NCBI RefSeq assembly: GCF_024868665.1
Contig: NC_079902.1
Location: 13,172,550 to 13,236,549, forward strand
Reading direction: 5' to 3'
Source: Triplophysa rosa
Taxonomy: Eukaryota; Chordata; Actinopteri; Cypriniformes; Nemacheilidae
Length of the DNA: 64,000 bases
Shown here one piece after another: positions 24,011-34,034 of this stretch. Within the stretch, counting starts at the first letter, position 1; each line of letters opens with the position of its first letter. The position numbers and the translations under genes were made by a program. The notes under the pieces are model-generated. The model saw only the letters and a program-made list of their open reading frames with translations, searched no databases and was not told the DNA's origin.

Positions 24011-24530
24011 CGCCCTTTTCACATGACGTCACGCATCTTCTGTTCTGCCGCGAAGCAGTGTATCATTACTTCCGCTAGCACTCCAGTTCATAAGGTAGCG
24101 GTAATGCACCTACAAGCTGGTTTGCCATCCGCCAGTAAAACTCAAGAAGAAGTTACTTCCGCTAGCGCCCCAGAATGGAGTTTACCAAGTCCCTTGCACA
24201 TCTGCCACAAATACGACTAGATGATGTACAACGTCTTGCAGACAAATTTTCGCTTTTACGACAAGATCAAAGCTAGATAAAGGATACAAATTCTTCGTTG
24301 AACAGTACCTGTTTGATTATGAAGGTAAGCGTTTTGTTTTCTTTTTTTGTTAGCAAAGGTGCTAGGATAAGTACTTGAATACGTGTTCTGTCAGTTTTTT
24401 TTTCACTGTTTTTAAATTCCAGCGCGACGGCAAAACGGAAGTTCTTCTTGTTGTTTGTTGCAAGACGGATGTTATGATACACTGCTTTGCGAAAAGGCGG
24501 AAGTTAAGTGACGTCATTGTGAAACGGGCC
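24011..24530 (+). mobile_element. Internally deleted DNA transposon with exon remnant
   Basis: The ends are inverted: CGCCCTTTTCACATGACGTC at the left, and the inverse of the right end reads GGCCCGTTTCACAATGACGT. TTACTTCCGCTAGC occurs twice inside (about 24066 and 24154). A short coding remnant with a following splice-donor-like site sits in the middle. The size and structure suggest a non-autonomous derivative of a larger element. The superfamily was not determined. Confidence 0.6.
24175..24324 (+). pseudogene. First-exon remnant of a transposon protein
   Basis: From the ATG at 24175 the frame reads MEFTKSLAHLPQIRLDD and stops at a TAG after 33 codons. One frame over, the sequence continues as SKLDKGYKFFVEQYLFDYE and then meets GTAAGC, a good splice donor. 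The pattern is an N-terminal exon of a transposon-encoded protein broken by a one-base shift. The KGYKFF segment reminds me of the N-terminus of the SWIM zinc finger and YqaJ-nuclease proteins that are repeated in fish genomes. That resemblance is from memory and needs a search. No downstream exons are present within the element. Confidence 0.4.
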
Positions 24531-25282
24531 TATTGTACTATAGTAAATAGTACTGTACAGTACACTATATTTACTGTAATTATACTGTTTTTATGTGGGG
24601 ACTGGTGAGTCTTCTGTGTGCTAAAAGTGTTACCAAAAAAACGTGACAAATATTAATTTACACATTAAAATGAAAATCATACCTGTATTTTCATGCAACA
24701 AACGTAGGCCTATTCCAACTACTCCGGAATAGTCGTCGACCATCAAGGCGTTAAGTCCACAAATGTGCACATTTGAAGAAATATTGATGGATTCTTTTCT
24801 ATTTACATCACATTCATTTAAAAACGAGTAGTATATGTGTACTTTCCTGCGAAATTATCGTTACACTCATCCTCAAAGCCAGAGGGCGACGTCGGGTTGT
24901 GAGTGACCAACAGTAGAAGAAGCCACCGCACCGCCATTTGGGTATGTCCAAACAATCCGTTGAATTAATAGAAAATAATATAATTTTAATTCGGAAACAA
25001 TACATAACTAATATATCGTTTGATATTTAAAATCTTTTTGCACGTTATTAAAGCCCAAAGTCATTTATTTAGACTCCGTAGTTTTCCGTGCTTTTGAAAC
25101 AAAAGTGAGTTATATTCATCCTCATTAGCTATTATTATGTTCTACAATTGTTTTTATTCATAACTTGCATTAACTTCATACAACATTGATTTCGGTAGCG
25201 GCATGTATTATAGGGATTTTTATTTTACGATAACAACTTAAATGTTGATTATATTAACATTTTCTTTCAAACTGCCGGTAAA
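24531..25282. other. No gene seen
   Basis: AT-rich. AGCCAGAGGGCGACGTC at about 24880 lies in a small GC-richer patch that may be a repeat fragment. Nothing coding is supported. Confidence 0.4.
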
Positions 25283-27302
25283 AGACCTGGGGCCTCATTC
25301 ATAAAACTGTGCGTAGAAACCTTCCTAAAAGTGAACGTACGCCAGACTGCTGAAAAGGGCGTACGCAAACAAAAATTTAGATTTATAAAACCTTGTGCAG
25401 GCACACCTGCACGTAATTTTACCTTTATAAATCACAGATGGCCTGCAAGTGTGCATACGTGAATCAGCCTCATATCCCGCCCTGTACACGCCCATTTTTA
25501 CCCATAAATAGTCAATGCAAAGCACCTTATGAATGCTTATTCGTATATTGATAAGCCTGATATCCAATCCGCTTGTTAAACCAGACGTCACGCACCATTA
25601 TGGACGTATACCGTTTCCGGGTTCAACCGCTATCAGATGCCATAGAAAATAACAAAAAATTATGTAAAACCCCCGATTCCATCCTTTATCTCAGTAACGA
25701 AATCACAAATGGCCACACATGAGATTCACTGAGATTTCTATGTTAATAATTGTTATAATTATAAGACAAAGAAGGTCTCTCTAGCATTTATGTTTACAGC
25801 ATTTTGATCATTAACACCTCATTAAAATCACATCATTAATTAGTTGTGTCCTTCACTTGAGATAAAATTTGAAGACATAATTGTTAAAGACGAATGTTTC
25901 TTCATTCCGGTTTTCTTATGAACTTAGTTAGAAGAACCGATAACGAGGACATTTAGAGAAACAATTGTGCGAGAGTTTAATGGCTGTATTTCCAGACTTT
26001 GACATTCGATGATTATACACAGTAAGGAAAATATATTTAGCTATTTATTTACACTGTGTTATTTGCGCCAAACTGCTCTGTCTCCAAAATGTCCGTACGC
26101 ATGGGTCAGAGTTTGCGTGCAGGTGCGCACATTTTTCCGTCGAGTTTGTTTTTATAAATCCCATCATTTGCGTGAGAAGTGGCGTACGCCTCTTTTATGG
26201 CCATACTCTTTCAGGGCATGTTTTGTGCGTACGCAACAGTTAGTGAACTCAAGTTAGATTGAAAAAGGTAAGTGTGATAAAAACGATTATAAGCATTAAT
26301 CCCTCACACACATTTAATGTGACCTTAAATATCCTCATTATCACGAAGATTAAATCTGCAGAGTTATTTGCGCTTGTATTGAGTGATACTTGTTTCATGC
26401 AGCTCTTGTAAAATCAAACTCAAATCTTAAACAAAAATTAAATCTAAATATTTAATCAGCGCTGTCTCACCATCACACTATGAGCGCATGAGGAGGATAT
26501 GATCAGACTGCATAGAATATAGGACAGCATCAAATAACACAGTGTAAATAAATAGCTAAATATATTTTCCTTACTGTGCATAATCATCGAATGTCAAAGT
26601 CTGGAAATACAGCCATTAAACTCTCGCACAATCGTTTCTCTAAATGTCCTCGTTATCGGTTCTAACCAAGTTCATAACAAAACAGGAATGAAGAAACATT
26701 CGTCTTTAACAATTATGTCTTCAAATTTTATCTCAGGTGAAGGACACCAGTAATTAATGAGGTGTTAATGATCAGTCTAAATGCTGTAAAAATATAAATG
26801 CTGCAGAGAACTTCTTTGGCTTTAATATAATTATAATAATAATTATAACAATTATTAGTATGGAAATCTCAGTGAATCGGCCATTTGTGATTTCGTTACG
26901 GAGATAAAGGATCAGGGGTTTTACATAAGTTTTTGTTATTTTTCTATGGCATCTGATAGCGGTCGAACCCAAAACGGTATATGTCCATTATGGTGCGTGA
27001 CGTCAGGCTTAACAAGCGGATTGGATGTCAGGCTTATTAATATATAAATAAGCATTCATGAGGTGCTTTGCATTGACTATTTATGGATAAAAATGGGCGT
27101 GTACAGGGCGGGATATGAGGCTGATTCACCTACACACACTTGCTAATCTGTGATTTATAAAGGGAAAATAGCGTGCAGGTGTGCGTGCGCAAGGTTTTAT
27201 AAATCTCAATTTTTGTTTGCGTACGCCCTTTTCAGCATTCTGGCGTAAGTTCACTTTTAGTAAGGATCCTACGCACAGTTTTATGAATGAGGCCCCAGGT
27301 CT
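25283..27302. mobile_element. 2.0-kb foldback element with ~780-bp inverted arms
   Basis: The left arm 25283-26065 and right arm 26531-27302 are inverted copies, roughly 90-95% alike by eye, separated by a 465-bp spacer. The outermost sequence AGACCTGGGGCCTCATTCAT is mirrored at the right end. The termini carry GCGTACGC-type palindromes (about 25359 and 27218). The spacer holds further GCGTACGC and TACGCA motifs (about 26094, 26180, 26225), as if part of a related element end were trapped inside. The only coding sequence is chance frames from the repeats. No clear target duplication. This is probably a non-autonomous DNA transposon with very long termini, or two copies inserted head to head. 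Confidence 0.8.
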
Positions 27303-28332
27303 GCAGACTCCCAATATAGGAGAGTGGTTGAGAGACGGACAAGCAAGTTAGTGTGATCATTCTCCGGGGGAATGTCCATTGTACAGTTCACACTTTGATT
27401 GATGTCCTGGGGCACTATCTATGTGAGAAACTAGAAACACGACATTTGTTGCCTCTGGTGGGAACATTATTACTGATGTAATAGGACTTATGTTGTCTTT
27501 TTCACGTTGCGCGCGTGTTTGCATTTGCAGATCACAAACACACGACAAACTCAACTCGCGTTAGTCCATAACAAAGTATTTTACAATAAAAATATACTTA
27601 CAGGTTGGGAATCTGAAGCGCCAGCGAAGTTTTAATGGTTGGAATGGCCCCACTTTTTAACCAAAGCTTTCGTGCACTGCCGGCCTTGATCTCTCCCAGG
27701 TTCATGAAGAAATCATCTGTGAAATTTTAGTTTTCTGTATCACTGTGCTTTAATGTCTCTGTGAAATAAGCCATATGGGCGGTGCAAATTGCATTCAGCT
27801 TAAGTTTTGTGGGCCGATTTGCGCTATTACCTGATTTGCATAATTTCTTTAGTGTATCGATACAATACAACAATACAAAAACTATGGGCAGAGCAGTTTA
27901 TTTTTATGAATCCCTCACTGAAATGACTGAAATGTGAATGGCCATATGTGTTTGAATGAGATGGACCTGGCTGTGCTTGTCTCACACATGTTGATCTGCT
28001 CCAACAGGCTTTCTAAAACCAGATCAGTACAGCTTTCAGCCTGATTCCTGTTTGCTGTATGATTATCAAAGCTGGATTCCCCTGCAGTGCTTCACCAGCG
28101 AACGGACCAAAGCTTTAACTGTCTTAAGACACACATGACGACTTTACATCTGAAGCTTCAGTCATGGGAAGTGAGGTAAGGTTTTCCCTTATAGGAAGAT
28201 CTGTCTCAACCAACATGCAGGCATTCCTGTTTTGCGCTTTTTCTAAGTTCACATCGTGTACTTTTCCTATTTGTGATACAGTGAGAACCTAGAAATCAGG
28301 CAAATTAGGAACTGTTGCTTTTACAGCCTGAC

Positions 28333-28498
28333 CTTGTAAAGAGCTCTTGCTTTTGCAGAAGTGGGTCATCTTGCTCGTTCTTTGTTTTGGGCTTGTGTAA
28401 GGTTTCTGTGACACTGAATAATATGTCTTCATGTGAGAATGAAGACTTTGTGGGTAAATTTTCCTTTGGAGCCTGAAATTGATTTCCTGGGGCACTAT
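28333..28498 (-). other. Exon-like segment, minus strand, unrecognised
   Basis: The minus strand reads a pyrimidine-rich TTTGGTTTCTCACATAG acceptor, then a frame open for 55 codons (starting DSAPGNQFQAPKEN), then a possible donor ACAAG/GTCAGG. If not spliced, the frame stops about 30 nt later. I recognise no domain. The acceptor and first bases are duplicated at 27418, where the frame ends after about 20 codons. It could be an exon of an unknown gene, a captured fragment, or chance. Confidence 0.2.
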
Positions 28499-29762
28499 CT
28501 ATGTGAGAAACCAAATTCTAGCAAGGTATTATGAATTTATTGAAATGTGAATGGAACATTACATTATATTTGCCCATTCCATTTCCCCTCAAATAGTGCC
28601 AGGCAAACAGAATAAAATCTAAACATTTCAGAAGCGCAGGATTATGAGTATTTCCACATCCTGTAAAATCTGAAAGATCCGTCTTCACAGTTCGTCACAG
28701 CTAGATTTTTTATATTCATATACATTTTTTTGTATGGATATAGATTCTTAACTATTTAAATTGCTTTGAATATGCTCAACCAATAAGAATGCAGAACTTT
28801 GAACTTTTAGTTTTAAGAAGTGTATAACATTTTGCCATATTCTGCTTGTTTTTAATCAACATCACATCAACGAAAGAAAAGCACCCTTTGTTGCATCAAA
28901 TTATGATTTACTATAGTAAATTGAATAAAATAATACGATTTTATAGGAGGCAAAGCAAAACAACGCAAAAGTACACATAGTTTAGGGGCAATGGTTGACC
29001 AGTGCTTGTGCAGCTGGTGTAAGAAAGCAGGGGTGAGACTGGTCAGGATAAAGGCTGGATTGATGAGGCTGCCACAGTTTGTCAGCACTGACAAATTGAC
29101 ATCCCAGGCATGAAGCAAGTGAGATATTAGAGAACAGTGATTCACCAAGACCCTGTCCATACATGGCCATCATGACTCAGAACCTCCAAGAAGGGCACCA
29201 GTAGTCTCTTTCAATGAATCATGGAAAATTTATTTAGGGTTTTTTTGGACAGGCGATTCATCTTAATATGGCAAATGGAAAAAAATATGAAATTGACAAT
29301 GAGAGAAAACATACAAATATAAATAAGAGGGAAATATGTGTATTTTACCTTGATATTGTCTTCATACTGTACATTCCTTAGATGTTTATTTAAATGTTCA
29401 TTTTAAAACTGAAAAAAAAGTGTTATATATATATATCATTGATGTTATATCATGTAAATCAATCATTACACTATTTAGCATTTAAAGTCAAACAAACAAA
29501 TAGCAGTGCAGCATGTAAGATTGCATTGTATTCCTCTTTCCACCCAAATGTAGCTTCATCCAACTTGATGAAGCTTCACTGCACATGGTAAGCTCTCTGT
29601 CTGCATATCAGGACCTTCACAAGATCGGAAATACCGGTCTGCCTTAGCATTAGGAAATAGAGAAAACTGAAGATTTCTCATTTTATATTGTCTTTACACT
29701 AGAAATTTGACCAATTGTTGCGTTCTCTTGATAGAGGAATTGGATTCCCCATTCTCTCTCTT

Positions 29763-29890
29763 TCACTTATTTGGTGCCAAAACCCAGGCATCTTTATTTT
29801 CCCGATTTATTAAGACACCTCTTGTAGTTAAAGCCAAACTCTCAGGCAGCATTGCATCCATCCTTTGTGGTAGAAAGCAATTCTCGAATA
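29763..29890 (-). other. Open segment with coding-like reading, unrecognised
   Basis: A minus-strand frame of about 43 codons includes MDAMLPESLALTTRGVLINR and ends at a stop at 29763. Upstream lies TTTCACTGCACTTGTCACAG, a plausible splice acceptor. No family recognised. Kept only because it sits in the same strand and interval as the other exon-like segments. Confidence 0.15.
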
Positions 29891-30896
29891 CACTGTGACA
29901 AGTGCAGTGAAACAATTATCTTCAAGATGGTACACAAGGTGTCACAAGAGATGTGGTTACTTTAGCTAATGTAAGACAATATTGAAAACAATTGGAAACC
30001 CAGTCCTGTGTTTGTAGAGCTATTTGTGTGGCGTACAGAGTTGCTGCATATGTGGAAGATTATGATGCTGCTTTAGAAGGCAACTACCTCTGTAGGCAAT
30101 GAGGCAGCTCATCAGGCTTTGAAACACAGATAATATATTCTTTCTCTGATTGACAGGGTGTGAGAATGAAAGTGAGTAAGTGTCTATGTTAAGAGAAGCA
30201 TTGAGGCCACTGGAGTAGATTATTTAGGGACTTGCCATGTGATATAGTGGAGTTCAGGTACGATTTACTCATTAGTTCTTAATGTTTTTAACTTCAAGGC
30301 CCCCCAATTGTACGCAACAAGATTGATGGATATCTTGATTTTTTTAGTTGTTGTTTTATCTTATTTAGTGCTTGTTTTAACTTACAGTTTTAAGACATCA
30401 ACCCTTGTGGGCTCTGCCCCTGGTTTAGAAATGCTGAATTTACAGATATAATATGTACTTAAATTTTTTTTTTAAATATTGAATAAGCACTTTTGTGTAC
30501 TGAAGCACAATCTTGGATCTTTTGCAGCCAGATCATGTATGGTAGTCTTGCTTGTTTTTTACCACTAAAGTATCTTTCAGAGCTGCGTCACAGCATGGTA
30601 CAAAAATGTAATGGTCCAAGACAAGACCACTCCATCTCCTTAAATCGGCAGGAAAAATAATAAGACTACCAGCGGAGAGAGGCTCCAGCAGTGAGAACAT
30701 TAAAAGCCTGAGCCAGCTGGTTTAGAAAACCTTTACAAACCCTGACAAGCCTCTCTTCTACCCCCTCACTCACTGTAGTTATGCTGTGTTATTTGCTGCC
30801 CAGTTTGTGTTTCTGTTGTGTTTGTTGTCTTTTTATTAAAGGATGCTAAAATGTAAAAACAAAATCTAAAGGGTAAAGCACATGGATGGAAATTTT

Positions 30897-31095
30897 CTTA
30901 AAGGGACAGTTCACCCAAAAATGAAAATTCATTGTCATTTCAAACCCGTATGATTTTCTTTCTTTCGCAGAACACAAAATACGCAATTTGGTAAAAGAAA
31001 GTTGGTAACTGAACAGCGGCGGCATCTATTTCTATTGTATGGGCACAAAACCAATGCAAGTGAATGGGTAACAGTTAACAACATTCTTCAATATA
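30897..31095. mobile_element. Palindromic MITE, left part, split by Tc1
   Basis: Begins TTAAAGGGACAGTTCACCCA and runs to the TA at 31094-31095, where the Tc1 copy entered. The matching right part is 32319-32418. Confidence 0.85.
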
Positions 31096-32316
31096 CACTC
31101 ACCTAAAGGATTATTAGGAACACCATACTAATACGGTGTTTGACCCCCTTTCGCCTTCAGAACTGCCTTAATTCTACGTGGCATTGATTCAACAAGGTGC
31201 TGAAAGCATTCTTTAGAAATGTTGGCCCATATTGATAGGATAGCATCTTGCAGTTGATGGAGATTTGTGGGATGCACATCCAGGGCACGAAGCTCCCGTT
31301 CCACCACATCCCAAAGATGTTCTATCGGGTTGAGATCTGGTGACTGTGGGGGCCATTCTAGTACAGTGAACTCATTGTCATGTTCAAGAAACCAATTTGA
31401 AATGATTCGAGCTTTGTGACATGGTGCATTATCCTGCTGGAAGTAGCCATTAGAGGATGGGTACATGGTGGTCATAAAGGGATGGACATGGTCAGAAACA
31501 ATGCTCAGGTAGGCCGTGGCATTTAAACGATGCCCAATTGGCACTAAGGGGCCTAAAGTGTGCCAAGAAAACATCCCCCACACCATTACACCACCACCAC
31601 CAGCCTGCACAGTGGTAACAAGGCATGATGGATCCATGTTCTCATTCTGTTTACGCCAAATTCTGACTCTACCATTTGAATGTCTCAACAGAAATCGAGA
31701 CTCATCAGACCAGGCAACATTTTTCCAGTCTTCAACTGTCCAATTTTGGTGAGCTCGTGCAAATTGTAGCCTCTTTTTCCTATTTGTAGTGGAGATGAGT
31801 GGTACCCGGTGGGGTCTTCTGCTGTTGTAGCCCATCTGCCTCAAGGTTGTGCGTGTTGTGGCTTCACAAATGCTTTGCTGCATACCTCGGTTGTAACGAG
31901 TGGTTATTTCAGTCAAAGTTGCTCTTCTATCAGCTTGAATCAGTCGGCCCATTCTCCTCTGACCTCTAGCATCAACAAGGCATTTTCGCCCACAGGACTG
32001 CCGCATACTGGATGTTTTTCCCTTTTCACACCATTCTTTGTAAACCCTAGAAATGGTTGTGCGTGAAAATCCCAGTAACTGAGCAGATTGTGAAATACTC
32101 AGACCGGCCCGTCTGGCACCAACAACCATGCCACGCTCAAAATTGCTTAAATCACCTTTCTTTCCCATTCTGACATTCAGTTTGGAGTTCAGGAGATTGT
32201 CTTGACCAGGACCACACCCCTAAATGCATTGAAGCAACTGCCATGTGATTGGTTGATTAGATAATTGCATTAATGAGAAATTGAACAGGTGTTCCTAATA
32301 ATCCTTTAGGTGAGTG
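31096..32316 (-). mobile_element. Tc1/mariner DD36E transposon, copy 2 (intact)
   Basis: A 1,221-bp element with perfect 29-bp inverted termini (31096-31124 and 32288-32316), flanked by TA (31094-31095 and 32317-32318). It lies inside a palindromic MITE. Removing the element and one TA rejoins the MITE as CAATATCTTCTTTTGTGTTC, the family consensus, so the insertion site is certain. It carries an intact transposase and so has everything an autonomous Tc1 element usually needs. Confidence 0.97.
31128..32168 (-). CDS. Tc1-type transposase, intact, DD36E
   Basis: A 346-residue enzyme expected to bind the element's inverted repeats and cut and paste it into TA sites in nuclear DNA. Residues 1-50 include a helix-turn-helix (SQSAQLLGFSRTTISRVYKE), and residues 75-125 a likely second one. 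Catalytic residues are Asp-155 in WSDESRF, Asp-246 in FQQDNAPCH and Glu-283 in DLNPIEHLW. Exactly 36 residues lie between the last two, so the spacing is DD36E rather than the DD34E of Sleeping Beauty. A glycine-rich box (AGGGGVMVWG) lies at 189-198. Length is normal for Tc1. The start at 32168 gives MGKKGDLSNF and is the first ATG inside the left terminus. There are no stops or shifts. Residues look complete, but activity is inferred. DD36E Tc1 elements of vertebrates have been described under the name Incomer. Confidence 0.95.
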   Translation of the reverse strand: MGKKGDLSNFERGMVVGARRAGLSISQSAQLLGFSRTTISRVYKEWCEKGKTSSMRQSCGRKCLVDARGQRRMGRLIQADRRATLTEITTRYNRGMQQSICEATTRTTLRQMGYNSRRPHRVPLISTTNRKKRLQFARAHQNWTVEDWKNVAWSDESRFLLRHSNGRVRIWRKQNENMDPSCLVTTVQAGGGGVMVWGMFSWHTLGPLVPIGHRLNATAYLSIVSDHVHPFMTTMYPSSNGYFQQDNAPCHKARIISNWFLEHDNEFTVLEWPPQSPDLNPIEHLWDVVERELRALDVHPTNLHQLQDAILSIWANISKECFQHLVESMPRRIKAVLKAKGGQTPY

Positions 32317-32318
32317 TA

Positions 32319-32418
32319 TCTTCTTTTGTGTTCTGCGAAAGAAAGGAATTCATACAGATTTGAAATAAAACGAAGGTGATTAAAAGATGACAGAATTGTA
32401 ATTTTTGGTGAACTATCA
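32319..32418. mobile_element. Palindromic MITE, right part, split by Tc1
   Basis: Resumes with TCTTCTTTTGTGTTCTGCG and runs through GATGACAGAATTGTAATTTT to a right end GGTGAACTATCACT. It completes the MITE begun at 30897. Confidence 0.85.
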
Positions 32419-33504
32419 CTAATTGTCCAGAGAAAAACTGCATTGTTGAGAGGTTGCTCATACATTGATCCTGAGACATAATGCATGTGAATCGCATTGG
32501 ACTTAATTGATAATACTATCATGAGGGTATTTAACATAATTAATTGCATATAGCCTAGCTCTTCTAATTGGGTAAAATTGTGTGTTTGTGTATAGATGGC
32601 TATAAGTTCACTTACCTGGATGCTGACCTGAAGCTATGCTTGGTGATATATGTACAGTTAAGCCCTCACCACCATCATCATTATTATCGCCAACCAGTGA
32701 ACTTGGCTGACTTGCTGCCATGAACTCAAGCTAACCTCACAGCAATCTTTCCAAGCATTCCTTCTGAAATACCTGAGTGAGTGTTTGCAGTCATATGCAG
32801 TGCATTGCTTCAGACGGTAGACTGAGAAACTCTGTCATGTCACTCCAGATCACTCTTGTGAGGTGTGTTGACATCATTTTCCCCCAGCGGTAGGGCTTAT
32901 GTAAATTGCATTCAGATTCCAAAAACTAGTCACAATTGTTCCAGAAACAAAGCCTATTTACATATTTTCTGAAAGATTTGTTTTTCGACAACAATCAGAC
33001 TACTGATCTAGCATTTAACCCTCTGGAGTATCAGTTTGCCAGCAAGAGTAGTTTTGCTTTGTCCTGCCCCTTTATTTTTAGGCTCTAACTTGCTGTGAGG
33101 AGCCATTGGAGTGTGAAGGAGAGAGTGGAAACAACACGACTAGAGAAAATGAGAGTATTTGTTATGATAATCACATAAGCATGATGGATCATGTTCCATT
33201 GCTTTTGGCTGGGAGGCGAGAGCAGGGGCCTGGTGTCATCATCTGCCTGGGGCACTGCATCTGGGAACCACTGCTGTGTGTTCCAGGGACTGCCTTGCGT
33301 GGGTCAGCCGCTCTGTTAAATTCAAAGCCAAATCTAAAAGCCTTAGCTCAGTATATATGTGTCAGTATGGAAATGATGCTGGGACTCTTGTTCATATTGT
33401 ATGTTACCAATATCAAGTGATGTATTTATAAATTACAATGATAGATTAGAAATGTATATTGCTTATTAAAAATCCAGGATTAGAGATAGATTTTCTAGTG
33501 GTCT
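32419..33504. other. No gene seen
   Basis: No supported gene. A 104-residue plus-strand frame at 33106-33420 has no domain and no splice or promoter context. Confidence 0.4.
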
Positions 33505-33600
33505 GTCAGCCTCAAGTGGGCAGTGAAGCTAAACCGGGCCATAACCTGGATGGGAGACCTCCTGGGAGAGATTGCTGGTAGTCAGGCAGTACAGTGTCTA
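33505..33600 (+). pseudogene. 5S rRNA-like fragment
   Basis: GAAGCTAAACCGGGCC followed by CTGGATGGGAGACC and TCCTGGGAGA reproduces the 3' half of 5S rRNA, including the internal polymerase III box C region. The intervening bases are shortened and the 5' part is diverged. It is a degraded 5S copy or part of a 5S-derived SINE, not a functional gene. Confidence 0.6.
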
Positions 33601-34034
33601 TCATATGATAGAGATAGATGTTAAATCGAGGTCTTGACTCTGGAGATATTAAGATGAAAGTACTGACTCTTTGTGACCACTAAAAATCACAAGATGTCTT
33701 TTTTTAAAGAGCAACGATTTCTCAATTGATCTCAATCATGCTAATATCCCACACTCTAATTAATGCAACATTTTTAAGGAACAATTTAATATCATATTTG
33801 CATTACCATGCTTACCGTAAAGTTTTTCACACTTATGCTTGTCCATCTAGCTGTGTCTATGTCACTATGTCACAACACAGATTGAGTACATTGTCATTGG
33901 GCCGAAACATTCGTAAATATATGAGTAAATGGCGAGTAATTTATGCATAAAACTGACCTTCCCGAATACTTTTCTCCGGATTCACAAATACTTTGTAAAC
34001 GTCAGATTTGGTAGTAAAATGAGTGTATGGTAAT

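Larger units (their letters stand above)
27303..30896. other. No recognised gene; exon-like open segments on minus strand
   Basis: No gene can be named. Several minus-strand stretches stay open next to splice-like signals (see 27357-27418, 28333-28498 and 29763-29890). A 27-bp identical segment occurs at 27405-27431 and 28485-28511. Positions 30580-30780 are repeat-free with balanced composition. A pseudogene, an unannotated gene or chance are all possible. Confidence 0.3.

Noticed and set aside
25325..27314. Several frames of 60-90 codons in the foldback
   Set aside because: They arise from the inverted arms, and none contains a transposase motif.
33106..33420. 104-codon plus-strand frame
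   Set aside because: No domain or conserved pattern; AT-rich surroundings make such frames expected by chance in 64 kb.
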